DNA from: JAABVY01 sp964496505
GTDB taxonomy: Bacteria > Zixibacteria > MSB-5A5 > JAABVY01
Assembly: GCA_964496505.1 (NCBI GenBank)
Contig: CAZBZV010000015.1
Span: forward strand, 1-64,000
Length of the DNA stretch: 64,000 bases
Direction: 5' to 3'
Shown here: positions 45,585 through 54,324 of the stretch, in pieces
Numbering within the stretch: the first letter of the stretch is position 1
Layout: each line of letters opens with the position of its first letter
The notes under the pieces: generated by a model
What the model saw: the letters and a program-made list of their open reading frames with translations, nothing else
The model's database searches: none
Told to the model about the DNA's origin: nothing
Program-made: the position numbers and the translations under genes

Positions 45585-46358
45585 ATGAAAAAAATCAGAA
45601 TGCTTTCATGGAATATCAACGGCATCAGGGCAATCCATAAAAAGGGTGCGCTGGAATGGTTTTTTACCGAACAGCCCGATATCCTCTGCCTGCAGGAGAC
45701 AAAGGCTCAGGAGGAACAGGTTCCCAGGCAGTTGAAAGAGGTCGAGGGATATCATGTCTACTTTACATCTGCTGAAAGAAAGGGCTACAGCGGGGTGGCG
45801 CTATACAGCAAAATCGAACCGAATGACGTAAAGCACGGTTTGGACACTCCGGTATTCGATATCGAGGGCAGAACCATAATTGCAGAATACAATAATTTCG
45901 TGCTCTTCAATATATATTTCCCAAACGGCAAGCAGTCAAAGGATCGTCTGAAATATAAGATGGATTTTTACGATGCCTTTTTCGATTATGCGGAAAATTT
46001 AAAAAAGAAAGGGAAGAATATCATAATCTGCGGCGATGTCAACACTGCCCATAGGGAGATCGATCTCGCTCGTCCAAAGGAAAATGAAAAGGTCTCCGGA
46101 TTTCTTCCCGAGGAACGTGCCTGGATGGATAAGCTTTTCGATCATGGCTATGTCGATACATTCAGGATGTTCAATCAGGAGCCGGAACATTATACCTGGT
46201 GGGATATGAAAAGCAGGGCCCGTGACAGGAATGTGGGCTGGAGAATCGACTACTTTATAGTCAACGAGAGTTTGAAGAAAAAAGTAAAAGATGCCTACAT
46301 CCTGCCCAAGATCATGGGCTCGGATCATTGCCCGGTTGGTCTCGAGGTTAGTGTTTGA
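45585..46358 (+). CDS. xth: Exodeoxyribonuclease III
   Basis: 257 residues, complete. Active-site motifs of the ExoA/ExoIII family are all visible: LSWNINGIRA, LCLQETKAQ, GYSGVALYSK, IICGDVNTAHREIDL and GSDHCPVGLEV. It cuts DNA at abasic sites and degrades 3' ends during base excision repair in the cytosol. An AAGGGA sequence precedes the ATG. Its TGA overlaps the ATG of the next gene by one base, so the two are co-translated. Confidence 0.95.
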   Translation: MKKIRMLSWNINGIRAIHKKGALEWFFTEQPDILCLQETKAQEEQVPRQLKEVEGYHVYFTSAERKGYSGVALYSKIEPNDVKHGLDTPVFDIEGRTIIAEYNNFVLFNIYFPNGKQSKDRLKYKMDFYDAFFDYAENLKKKGKNIIICGDVNTAHREIDLARPKENEKVSGFLPEERAWMDKLFDHGYVDTFRMFNQEPEHYTWWDMKSRARDRNVGWRIDYFIVNESLKKKVKDAYILPKIMGSDHCPVGLEVSV

Positions 46359-47293
46359 TGGCACGGTATCTCTCATTACTTTTCCCGCTGATTATGGCGG
46401 CGATGCTATTTCCACATAGCCTGTCGGCTGATGGCTTCGATATTCGTGATATCGAGCTTGACAAGGGCAGCTTCCACTCGCGAGAATATAACACCGATTT
46501 ACGATCAACTCTTTATTTCGATGATGATGCTATGGAACGCCGCAAGAAGGCGCAGCGCAAACTCTTTAATGATATTGGAAATGCCGCCGAGAATATGTTC
46601 TCGGATGCTGTGCATATCTATTCCGCACCCTCACGGATCAGTACAACTGATGCGTTCTGGCTGGGAGGGATTATCGCCGCAGGCGGCATTATCTATATCT
46701 ACGATCAGGAGATATATGATATCTTCCAGCGCAATCGGGATAATGAGGTTATGAAAGAGGTCAGCGAAGCCGGGGAGCTTTTTGATGAGATCGGGCATGG
46801 CGGACGGGCGGCTAAGTATTATGTTGCAATTCTCGCTTTCGGGTATGTCTCCGGAATCGACAAGCTGGTGCAGATACCGGCCGAAATTCTCGAATCCTAC
46901 TATGTGGCCGGGCTGATCAAGGTGACTGCCAACCGTCTTCTGGGACGACGCCGTCCAAATGAGGGACTGGGACCGCGATACTTCGAATTCAATGGCGGGA
47001 CATCATTTCCGTCCGGGCATGCCGCCAATGTTTCGCAGGTGGCGACCATACTTTCACGGCATATAAACTATCTTCCGTTCACGATTGCGGCCTATACCGC
47101 ATTGGGAACAGTTTGTGTGGAAAGGATGACCTCGGAGTCGCACTGGCCCTCGGATGTTTATTTTGCGGTGGTTTATGGCTGGGCGGTGTCGAACGAAATC
47201 TTCCGCCTGAACCGCGAAAGACGTTTGAGCATTCAGCCCACGGCGTTAAGCGCCGATAATATACCGGGATTGATGATTTCATTTAAATTTTAA
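46358..47293 (+). CDS. PAP2 family phosphatase, secreted
   Basis: Start taken at the ATG overlapping the upstream TGA (311 residues). A signal peptide (about 1-23) is followed by a PAP2/acid phosphatase core in the C-terminal half: K-x-x-x-x-x-x-RRRP in KVTANRLLGRRRP, SFPSGHA, and R-x5-H-x3-D in ERMTSESHWPSDVYF. These are the three conserved phosphatase signatures. Candidate substrates are lipid or undecaprenyl phosphates. The link to exonuclease III appears to be one of transcription only. Confidence 0.88.
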   Translation: MARYLSLLFPLIMAAMLFPHSLSADGFDIRDIELDKGSFHSREYNTDLRSTLYFDDDAMERRKKAQRKLFNDIGNAAENMFSDAVHIYSAPSRISTTDAFWLGGIIAAGGIIYIYDQEIYDIFQRNRDNEVMKEVSEAGELFDEIGHGGRAAKYYVAILAFGYVSGIDKLVQIPAEILESYYVAGLIKVTANRLLGRRRPNEGLGPRYFEFNGGTSFPSGHAANVSQVATILSRHINYLPFTIAAYTALGTVCVERMTSESHWPSDVYFAVVYGWAVSNEIFRLNRERRLSIQPTALSADNIPGLMISFKF

Positions 47294-47379
47294 CAACCGG
47301 AACAGTCGACCGTTGTATAACATATAAATCATATAGTAAATCATATAGCATTGGCCATCTACAAATCAGGAAATCGATT

Positions 47380-48219
47380 TTGAAAATCATTATTGCAGCA
47401 TTTGTATTAATCAGCATCTTTGCATACTCATCCGGCGCGGCACAGGACAGCCCTTATCTATGGTTGAATGATTATGACAGCGCCAATACTATTGTTACCC
47501 GAATCGATGTTCCTGAGGGATTCAAGCGGGTCAATCCCATGTCCGGCACATTCGCCCACTGGCTCCAGCATCTGCCGCTTAAGGAGGACGGTTCGAAAGT
47601 TTATCTTTACAACGGCAATGAGAAAAACAGCCAGAATCACCATTATGCGGTGGTAGATATTGATCGCAGTGAGAGGGATTTACAGCAGTGCGCGGACGCT
47701 ATTATCAGGATGCGGGCGGAGTATTTCTATTCACTCGGTAAGTATGACATGATCCATTTCAATTTCACCTCAGGGCACGAGGCCAAATACCGAAGCTGGA
47801 TTCAGGGCCATCGTCCCAAAGTCGACCGGGTGCGCGTGAATTGGGTGAAAAATGCCGAGGTGGATTCATCATACGAGGGATTTCAATTATATCTCGATTC
47901 GGTTTTTATGTATGCCGGTACTTATTCGCTGTCCAACGAACTTCAGCCGGTTGAGGACATTACCAAGATGCGTATCGGCGATGTTTTCATCAAGCCCGGC
48001 TTTCCGGGGCATGCTATGATAGTGGTCGATATGGCTGTGGATAAGGATAACGGCAGGAACATATTTCTTCTGGCGCAGGGTTACACTCCCGCGCAGGATA
48101 TTCATATCGTGAAGAATCCCAATGATGACGACTTGAGCCCATGGTACCCTCTCGATTTCGGCGACACCCTCAAAACCCCCGAATGGACCTTCAAAAAAGA
48201 CGACTTGAAGCGGTTTTGA
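47380..48219 (+). CDS. DUF4846 family secreted protein
   Basis: 279 residues starting at TTG with AGGAAA upstream. A signal peptide (about 1-21) leads into a DUF4846 domain (YLWLNDYDSANTIVTRIDVP, FAHWLQHLPLK, YDMIHFNFTSGHEAKYRSW, GDVFIKPGFPGHAMIVVDMA). Function is unknown; the conserved Cys/His-like papain pattern sometimes discussed for such proteins cannot be confirmed here. It probably belongs to the transcript of the two upstream genes (86-bp gap). Confidence 0.82.
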   Translation: MKIIIAAFVLISIFAYSSGAAQDSPYLWLNDYDSANTIVTRIDVPEGFKRVNPMSGTFAHWLQHLPLKEDGSKVYLYNGNEKNSQNHHYAVVDIDRSERDLQQCADAIIRMRAEYFYSLGKYDMIHFNFTSGHEAKYRSWIQGHRPKVDRVRVNWVKNAEVDSSYEGFQLYLDSVFMYAGTYSLSNELQPVEDITKMRIGDVFIKPGFPGHAMIVVDMAVDKDNGRNIFLLAQGYTPAQDIHIVKNPNDDDLSPWYPLDFGDTLKTPEWTFKKDDLKRF

Positions 48220-48265
48220 GATAACTTTTCAATATCATTTTCTGCAGTTTTTCCGGACATTTTAT

Positions 48266-48294
48266 TTGACAACTCTGCATCTAATTCGTTAATA
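48266..48294 (+). promoter_or_regulatory. Candidate promoter for the unknown protein/subtilase pair
   Basis: TTGACA (48266-48271), a 17-bp spacer and TTAATA (48289-48294), about 100 bp before the ATG at 48394. Confidence 0.4.
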
Positions 48295-48393
48295 GAATAC
48301 GTGCACCATTATCGCATAGACATCGGGGAATAATTCGGTAGTATAGATGTAGAATATATAGAAAAGAAATCAATCTAATTTATTGGAGGTAAA

Positions 48394-49176
48394 ATGAGAA
48401 ATAAGGCGATTTTTGTCATTACAATAATATTCATATCTGCATTATGTCTTGCCAATAATGAGGATGCCGATCCGGCAAACGCAAAAACCGGAGATATTAT
48501 GGTGGTAGCTCGCGGCTGCACACCTCCGCCCTATGAAACCGGACTGAAGCTGATCTTAAACAGGATGCCAGAAGGAGCTGAGCGTATAATTGTGACATCA
48601 TACCCCAACACTTTGATTGACAACGAGGATTCAATGCAAAAGCTATGGCGTGAATATATGCTTAAATTCCAATCTATGCTTAGGTCGGGAAGCATGCTCG
48701 ATACCGCTAACGGAGTAGTAATTATAAGACCAAGTGTTTATTTTTATGATGATTATCGCGTTGCTGTTGGAATAACTGATTCGCTTGGCCGTTATATCTT
48801 TTCGGACCTTCCGCCCGGTGAATATCAGTTGATTCTTGACGGCTCACGACCTTTCAATCCGGTTAAAGAATATGAACGTTCAAATAGACTCTTCGCGCAG
48901 AGAACTGATTTTCCTGATTTTAAAATCAACTACCCGCCCGACATTGAGGAAAGGCTCTATCAACAAGAGGGCAGCAAAGGACTATGGCCATTCGGCCAAA
49001 CCCTCTGTCAAGATGGAATAATTGATAGCATAAGAGTTGCCCCGGATAGTATGTCTATTTCAAAAATCGCGACTCAATTCACAGATGGTTTTGAAGACTT
49101 TGGATATAGGATTAAAATCTGGAATAGTAAATTTAAAGCAAGGGACGGGCAAAATGAAAGCAAAAACAATAATTAA
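48394..49176 (+). CDS. Unrecognised secreted protein with a carboxypeptidase-regulatory-like strand pair
   Basis: 260 residues, signal peptide about 1-21. I do not recognise the family. A short segment (ITDSLGRYIFSDLPPGEYQLILD, beginning near residue 129) resembles the last strands of a CarboxypepD_reg or SdrD-B domain. The C-terminus is polar (ARDGQNESKNNN). Its end overlaps the subtilase gene by 23 bp, so the products are probably made together; an inhibitor, chaperone or surface-anchor role for the protease is possible but unproven. The gene is AT-richer than its flanks. Confidence 0.6.
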   Translation: MRNKAIFVITIIFISALCLANNEDADPANAKTGDIMVVARGCTPPPYETGLKLILNRMPEGAERIIVTSYPNTLIDNEDSMQKLWREYMLKFQSMLRSGSMLDTANGVVIIRPSVYFYDDYRVAVGITDSLGRYIFSDLPPGEYQLILDGSRPFNPVKEYERSNRLFAQRTDFPDFKINYPPDIEERLYQQEGSKGLWPFGQTLCQDGIIDSIRVAPDSMSISKIATQFTDGFEDFGYRIKIWNSKFKARDGQNESKNNN

Positions 49177-51418
49177 GAGGATGTCTTTTTTCTATATAGT
49201 TGTAGTTTTCATTCTTTTGGTTAATGAAAACTTGTCTGGAAAAATCGATCCCCTATTGCAGAGCTTAAAAGCACAACAGAAGGAAAGCATAAGAACGACA
49301 TTGGGGCTTGATGGATTGGAATATGTTTCATCGCCTATACTGATTGCCAATCTTAAAAATATAATTGATATTTCCGAAGATAAGGGGGAATTAACCGTAT
49401 ATACGATTATTCAAACGGATGGTGAATTTGAAGAATTCAGTCATTTTGGAATTAGAACCAATACAAAGATAGGAAACTTTTATACTGCTGAATTAACAAT
49501 GGATCAGATTGATTCATTGGCCGCACAAAAAGGCATTGTAAGAATAGATGCCAGTGTTAAATGTAAGTTGAATCTGGATACCAGTTTAACAACAATGAAA
49601 GTAGATGCTGCAATTGATACGTTCGGTTTAACGGGAAAAGGGGTAATTATTGGGGTTATAGATGCAGGTTTTGATATTTGGAATGCCGATTTTCAAAAGC
49701 AAAATGATACCACAACCAGGATATTGTATTATTTTGATGTGAATGACAATTCAGGACCATCTCCATTAAGCTATGGCACCGAGTTTAATAGCAGGCAAAT
49801 AAATAACTTATCTTGTGGACATCTCGATTTTGATGGACATGGTACCGCGGTTGCCGGAATCGAATGTGGCAACGGAAAAAGGACAAAAAATGGACTTCCC
49901 CCTGGCACTTACAAAGGTGTAGCTCCTGAAGCCTCCATTATCATTTTTGATTTCGTTTATAAAGAGCACTTAAGTACCGGTAAGATATTGGATGGCGTTG
50001 GATATATAATGCAAAAAAGCCAATCTTTGAATATGCCTTGTGTAATCAATATAAGTTCTGGGTCATTTAAAGGTCCAAAGGATGAGACAAGCCCATTCGA
50101 AATGGCATTGTTTAATGCTGGTTTTAATACTGGTAGGGCTATAGTTGCAAGTGCTGGCAATCGCAATTATATATATCCGAAGCCCTTGTACAAAGGCCAA
50201 AAGTGGCATGCAAGCCGAAATAGTCAATCATATCCGAGTATTCAAGATACGGTTGAGATTTTTGTGGCAACAGACACCATGGCTCAACCCCAAGGTAGTG
50301 ATGAGTATATTGCGATTCAAATATGGTACCCGGCTGGACAGAATTTTTACGTTGGATTGATTTCTCCATCCGGAGATTCATGCGGACATTGGGGACCTAA
50401 CGATGGTAATGCTCCACCCGGACTGACGTGCCCTAAGCCATTTGGATTAATCGGTATACATAATGAAGATTATGATTTAATGCATCCTGATCCATATCCA
50501 GACACTTATGGTGAAATTACAATTGACTTGATGGATTGGTATATGGGTTATCCCCTTGAAAGGGGAACATGGAAAATAACAATGGATAGCGGAGTGGGAA
50601 AATGGGATACGTATATTTACTTCAGCAATACACACACACCTCAGAATTCGGGAGATTATTCTTATATTCCGGACTTCAATAACGATGGATGTGTTACTGA
50701 GCCGGGCAATGCTGAATGTGTTATCGCAGTAGGCGCCTATACCTCCAAAAATAGCTGGATTGATGCCGATTCTATCTTTATATACGATATAAATTTTACT
50801 CCTGGTGATACTAGTTTTTTTTCTTCGCGAGGGCCTACTCGGGATGGAAGGAATAAGCCTGATATTTTGGCACCTGGTGCAATGATTGCATCATCTGTTT
50901 CTGATCACTACATAAATGGGCCTGTGGGTTATACAAAATATGATAGCACTCATTTGGCGTATGATTCTTGTCATTATCATCGCTCAGGCACTAGCTTTGC
51001 CGCACCGCATATTGCAGGTTTAGTAGCATTGATGTTTCAGGTTGATTCCGAATTGACATGTATTGATCTAATAGATTGTCTTCAAAGTACCGCGTCCGGA
51101 ATAGGCCACGTTAATGCAGTTGAAGCGCTTCGATGCGTGGGAGCGGATTCATTCTGCCAGGGAGGATGCGGAGATGCAAATGGTGACGGGCCTGTGAATG
51201 TTTCAGATGCAGTCTGGGTAATCAATTATGTTTTTATCGGCGGACCTGAGCCTTTGCCAGTACTGGCATGTGGTGATGCGAACACAGATGGAGCCGTTAA
51301 TGTATCTGATGCCGTATTTATAATTGAATATACTTTCCAGGGCGGCCCGGATCCGGGAGATTGTTCGCCAGGATCATGGACCGGCCAGGGCGGAAATTGT
51401 TGTCCATTTACTCGTTGA
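49154..51418 (+). CDS. Subtilase (S8) peptidase with C-terminal dockerin pair
   Basis: Start set at the ATG at 49154, preceded by GGGACGG and giving a proper signal peptide; the frame is open further upstream inside the preceding gene. The 754-residue protein has the S8 triad: D170 (GVIDAGFD), H229 (DFDGHGTAVAGI) and S614 (SGTSFAAPHIAGLVAL). A long insertion between His and Ser (about 300-560) looks like a beta-rich P-domain-like module. Two dockerin-like repeats close the chain (about 672-740, NVSDAVWVINYVFIGG and NVSDAVFIIEYTFQGG). Secreted endopeptidase. Codon choice is AT-richer than the flanking genes. Confidence 0.88.
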   Translation: MKAKTIIKRMSFFYIVVVFILLVNENLSGKIDPLLQSLKAQQKESIRTTLGLDGLEYVSSPILIANLKNIIDISEDKGELTVYTIIQTDGEFEEFSHFGIRTNTKIGNFYTAELTMDQIDSLAAQKGIVRIDASVKCKLNLDTSLTTMKVDAAIDTFGLTGKGVIIGVIDAGFDIWNADFQKQNDTTTRILYYFDVNDNSGPSPLSYGTEFNSRQINNLSCGHLDFDGHGTAVAGIECGNGKRTKNGLPPGTYKGVAPEASIIIFDFVYKEHLSTGKILDGVGYIMQKSQSLNMPCVINISSGSFKGPKDETSPFEMALFNAGFNTGRAIVASAGNRNYIYPKPLYKGQKWHASRNSQSYPSIQDTVEIFVATDTMAQPQGSDEYIAIQIWYPAGQNFYVGLISPSGDSCGHWGPNDGNAPPGLTCPKPFGLIGIHNEDYDLMHPDPYPDTYGEITIDLMDWYMGYPLERGTWKITMDSGVGKWDTYIYFSNTHTPQNSGDYSYIPDFNNDGCVTEPGNAECVIAVGAYTSKNSWIDADSIFIYDINFTPGDTSFFSSRGPTRDGRNKPDILAPGAMIASSVSDHYINGPVGYTKYDSTHLAYDSCHYHRSGTSFAAPHIAGLVALMFQVDSELTCIDLIDCLQSTASGIGHVNAVEALRCVGADSFCQGGCGDANGDGPVNVSDAVWVINYVFIGGPEPLPVLACGDANTDGAVNVSDAVFIIEYTFQGGPDPGDCSPGSWTGQGGNCCPFTR

Positions 51419-51489
51419 TGAAGTAAAACCGGCAAGAAAATTCACCATAAACCAGTATTAACAGCTTACCTGAAGAAAAAATGTGGACT

Positions 51490-54252
51490 CTACTTCCCGG
51501 CAGGTTCTTCCAAAACGCCCACGCCTTCGTGCTGGTCGGCGTTGAGATAGACACGCAGGACTTTGCCGTCAGTGACCGCGGGGACATCGATGACATGCAC
51601 ACATTCTGAAAGATGCGCGTAGTCGGGAAGAATCTCCGGGAGAAGATTGGGAGAGTTGGTGAGGAAATCCTCGTTAAATTTTATGCCCGGATCGTCGGGA
51701 TAAAGCGGCAGATATCTTATATTGGATTCCACCAGATCCTGGAAGAAATGCGTGCCGAACGACAGGTCGGGCACATAATTGCCCTTCTGGCGCGCGACCT
51801 CGATCAGCATGGCGGTGTTGTTGATATCGGAATAGGTAACATTGACACCCAGCTTGATATCGCCCCGGCTGCCCCATCGTCCCGGACCCATCAGGATAAA
51901 TTTATGCTCCGGCAGGCGCTTGTTGAGCTTGTTGACCACCCGTCCCACCGCCAGAAGCTCGTTTAATTCTTTGATGTCAGCATAACCGGCCGGATCGACA
52001 TAAACAATATGAGTGATCTCCGGCACCATGCCGTTGGAAATAAACCTGTGAGCCGAGAAGATAATATCATCGGGCGGGATATCATGCGGAATCTTGTCGC
52101 CGGTATCCTGCTCGACATAGCTCTGCGGGCGGCATTGCAGGAGGTAGAAATTTTTGCCGTCATGCGCGAACTCGAGATCAACCGGCCGATCCAGCTTAGT
52201 CTCCAAAAGCCGCATTAGCGTCCGCACTTGCGGTATAAACTTGCCGTCTGCTACCAGGCTGTCAAAAGTTACAATCAGGTCATCATGCTCATAATCGATA
52301 TTAAATGCTATGGGCTTTTTGATTTGGTCGTCTTTATGAATCGAGAGGATTTTATTGATTCCGGGAATCTGATCACCGACCTCTTTCAGAAGCTCCCTGA
52401 TATGCATAGTATAGAAGCTGTTCTCCTTCAGATTGATCACATCTACCTGGCTGGGTGAATAGCGAATCTGCTCGTCTATCGATGTATTTGCACGCAAATT
52501 CGGCTGTCCTGGCGCGATCAGTACCGGGTAATCATCAGAAAGCCTGTCGACCGCACGAGTCCCAAGGCCGGGTACCAGCCTCAGCAGCCCGTTTTCGCGC
52601 TTGATTCGGGGCGACCAGCGGAATTCGTTGCGGCTGAACGCCACGCCTGCAAATGTTGGCAGGAAATAATCGCCTACACGATTGCCGACCACCTCCTGAA
52701 TCATGATCGCCATCTCCTCATCAAAATCGATCAGGCCGTTATGAGTGCGGTACTCGATCGGATCGGGCGAAAAGACCGAGGCATAAACCTCAGCGATAGC
52801 ATCAAGCAAAGCCTCCAGCCTTTCACGCTTGCTGCCCTGATTGGCAAGAAAGAGGCTCTTGTATTTGCCGGAAAAAGCCATACCCACGCCGTCCTCGAGA
52901 AGGCTGGAGCTTCTCACGATCAACGGGCGCTCCTCGAAATCGTCAAGCGCCACCGAAAGCCCCGCCACTATCTCCGGAGGGAAATGCGAATTTTTGAAGG
53001 TATGGACAATATGCGGGTATTCGAATCTGATCTGGTTAATATCTTTGTATTTCTGCTCCACCACCTCGGCGAAATTATTGTAATGCATGAAATGCAGGAT
53101 CATGTCCGAGGTTATGTACCATGTGCGCGGGATTTTTATATCACCTAAAACGTCCGAATGCTCCGGAGATTTCCTGATAATCTGCGCCGCCAGCGTAAGT
53201 CCCGCCGCTTTGCCGCCGAGTTTACCATGACTTTCGCTGGAAAAGATGACATGCTCCAGGAGATCGTAAAAATCACTGATTTCGATAAAATTCTTGGCAA
53301 TATTTATATAATTTAACTGGTTAGACAAAAACCGCCTGATAAGCGATACCAGAACTCCTCGTCGACTGGGGGAATGCAGCTCCACACCATCTCCGATATG
53401 ATGGTATCTCCGGATAGCATCAGCGACCTCGGAGATAGAGAGATTGCGGTTAACCACCTGAATCAGGAAGTTAAGCTTGTCCTCATGGATCCAGTGCTCA
53501 ATTTTGGACGATATCTCCTCATCCGTAAGATTTTCCGAGGCCAGTTTGAATATTTTTTTTGAAAGCTCGTTGGAAATGGTGAATTTACGCACCTGATGCG
53601 GTCGGTTGGAGTCCTTTTCAATCTGATCCTCATCGCTTTTCCTGTCGGCCCCTGACGACCGACGCAGCTTTTCCGCATCGCTGAATCCGCTCCAGCAGAG
53701 GAAGTTCAGCATTTTAAGCGAGACTGTAAGAAAGAGATTTCTGTCGGTTTGATACAACAGGTCGAGTACTACCTGCCATTCGGCGATACCCTCACCGTCC
53801 TGGTCATCTTCTGCCGCCTGCCATTCACTGAACATGCCCTTGACCTGCTGATACATCATAAAATGTCCCAGCCGGTCGGCAATAGTCCTGATCAGCTTGG
53901 TCTCTTCCTTCAGGAAAGGGCCGTGATCCGCCTGCGGCATCTCCTCGGTATAAAAAATGCTGAGCATGCCTACAGTCTTGTCCTGCACCCGGATTTCCGC
54001 ATTCTGAACCCATCTGGTCTCCATAAAATCGGGAGTGGTATACACCTTCTCGTTTAAGGTCAGCTTGGCCTTGCAAATATCCGGATACTGCCATCCGGGC
54101 GGGATAGCATCGATAATACCCCAGCAGACATCATCCAGGTTCGTGTCAGGACGATTAATAACCTCCTCTATGCGGTAGAGGCAGTTGAGCTCCTTGGCGC
54201 GCTCCTGTAGATCGAGGAGAAGTTTTTCTACCGGATCATGTTCGACGGACAT
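51490..54252 (-). CDS. PEP/pyruvate-binding domain protein with GAF-like N-terminus, no swivel domain seen
   Basis: 920 residues. Residues about 15-150 resemble a GAF/sensor-like domain (LNCLYRIEEVINRP, LGHFMMYQQV). Residues about 340-705 form the ATP-grasp domain of PEP synthase/pyruvate phosphate dikinase (LGGKAAGLTLAAQII, PLIVRSSSLLEDGVGMAFSG, NFYLLQCRPQ). The phospho-His swivel domain and the TIM-barrel that complete those enzymes are not seen. A family-specific tail with FILMGPGRWGSRGDIKLGV and SFGTHFFQDLVES ends the chain. Such proteins might be phosphotransferases with a sensing domain. GGAG precedes the ATG. Substrate unknown. Confidence 0.72.
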   Translation of the reverse strand: MSVEHDPVEKLLLDLQERAKELNCLYRIEEVINRPDTNLDDVCWGIIDAIPPGWQYPDICKAKLTLNEKVYTTPDFMETRWVQNAEIRVQDKTVGMLSIFYTEEMPQADHGPFLKEETKLIRTIADRLGHFMMYQQVKGMFSEWQAAEDDQDGEGIAEWQVVLDLLYQTDRNLFLTVSLKMLNFLCWSGFSDAEKLRRSSGADRKSDEDQIEKDSNRPHQVRKFTISNELSKKIFKLASENLTDEEISSKIEHWIHEDKLNFLIQVVNRNLSISEVADAIRRYHHIGDGVELHSPSRRGVLVSLIRRFLSNQLNYINIAKNFIEISDFYDLLEHVIFSSESHGKLGGKAAGLTLAAQIIRKSPEHSDVLGDIKIPRTWYITSDMILHFMHYNNFAEVVEQKYKDINQIRFEYPHIVHTFKNSHFPPEIVAGLSVALDDFEERPLIVRSSSLLEDGVGMAFSGKYKSLFLANQGSKRERLEALLDAIAEVYASVFSPDPIEYRTHNGLIDFDEEMAIMIQEVVGNRVGDYFLPTFAGVAFSRNEFRWSPRIKRENGLLRLVPGLGTRAVDRLSDDYPVLIAPGQPNLRANTSIDEQIRYSPSQVDVINLKENSFYTMHIRELLKEVGDQIPGINKILSIHKDDQIKKPIAFNIDYEHDDLIVTFDSLVADGKFIPQVRTLMRLLETKLDRPVDLEFAHDGKNFYLLQCRPQSYVEQDTGDKIPHDIPPDDIIFSAHRFISNGMVPEITHIVYVDPAGYADIKELNELLAVGRVVNKLNKRLPEHKFILMGPGRWGSRGDIKLGVNVTYSDINNTAMLIEVARQKGNYVPDLSFGTHFFQDLVESNIRYLPLYPDDPGIKFNEDFLTNSPNLLPEILPDYAHLSECVHVIDVPAVTDGKVLRVYLNADQHEGVGVLEEPAGK

Positions 54253-54324
54253 TTACATCACTCCAAAATAACAATATACCCGTTTTATTATACGAAGTCG
54301 ATGGATTATTTTCCAGAAAAGCTT

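Noticed and set aside
46355..46357. TTG as start of the PAP2 gene
   Set aside because: The ATG immediately after it overlaps the upstream TGA by one base, a standard coupling, so the ATG is preferred.
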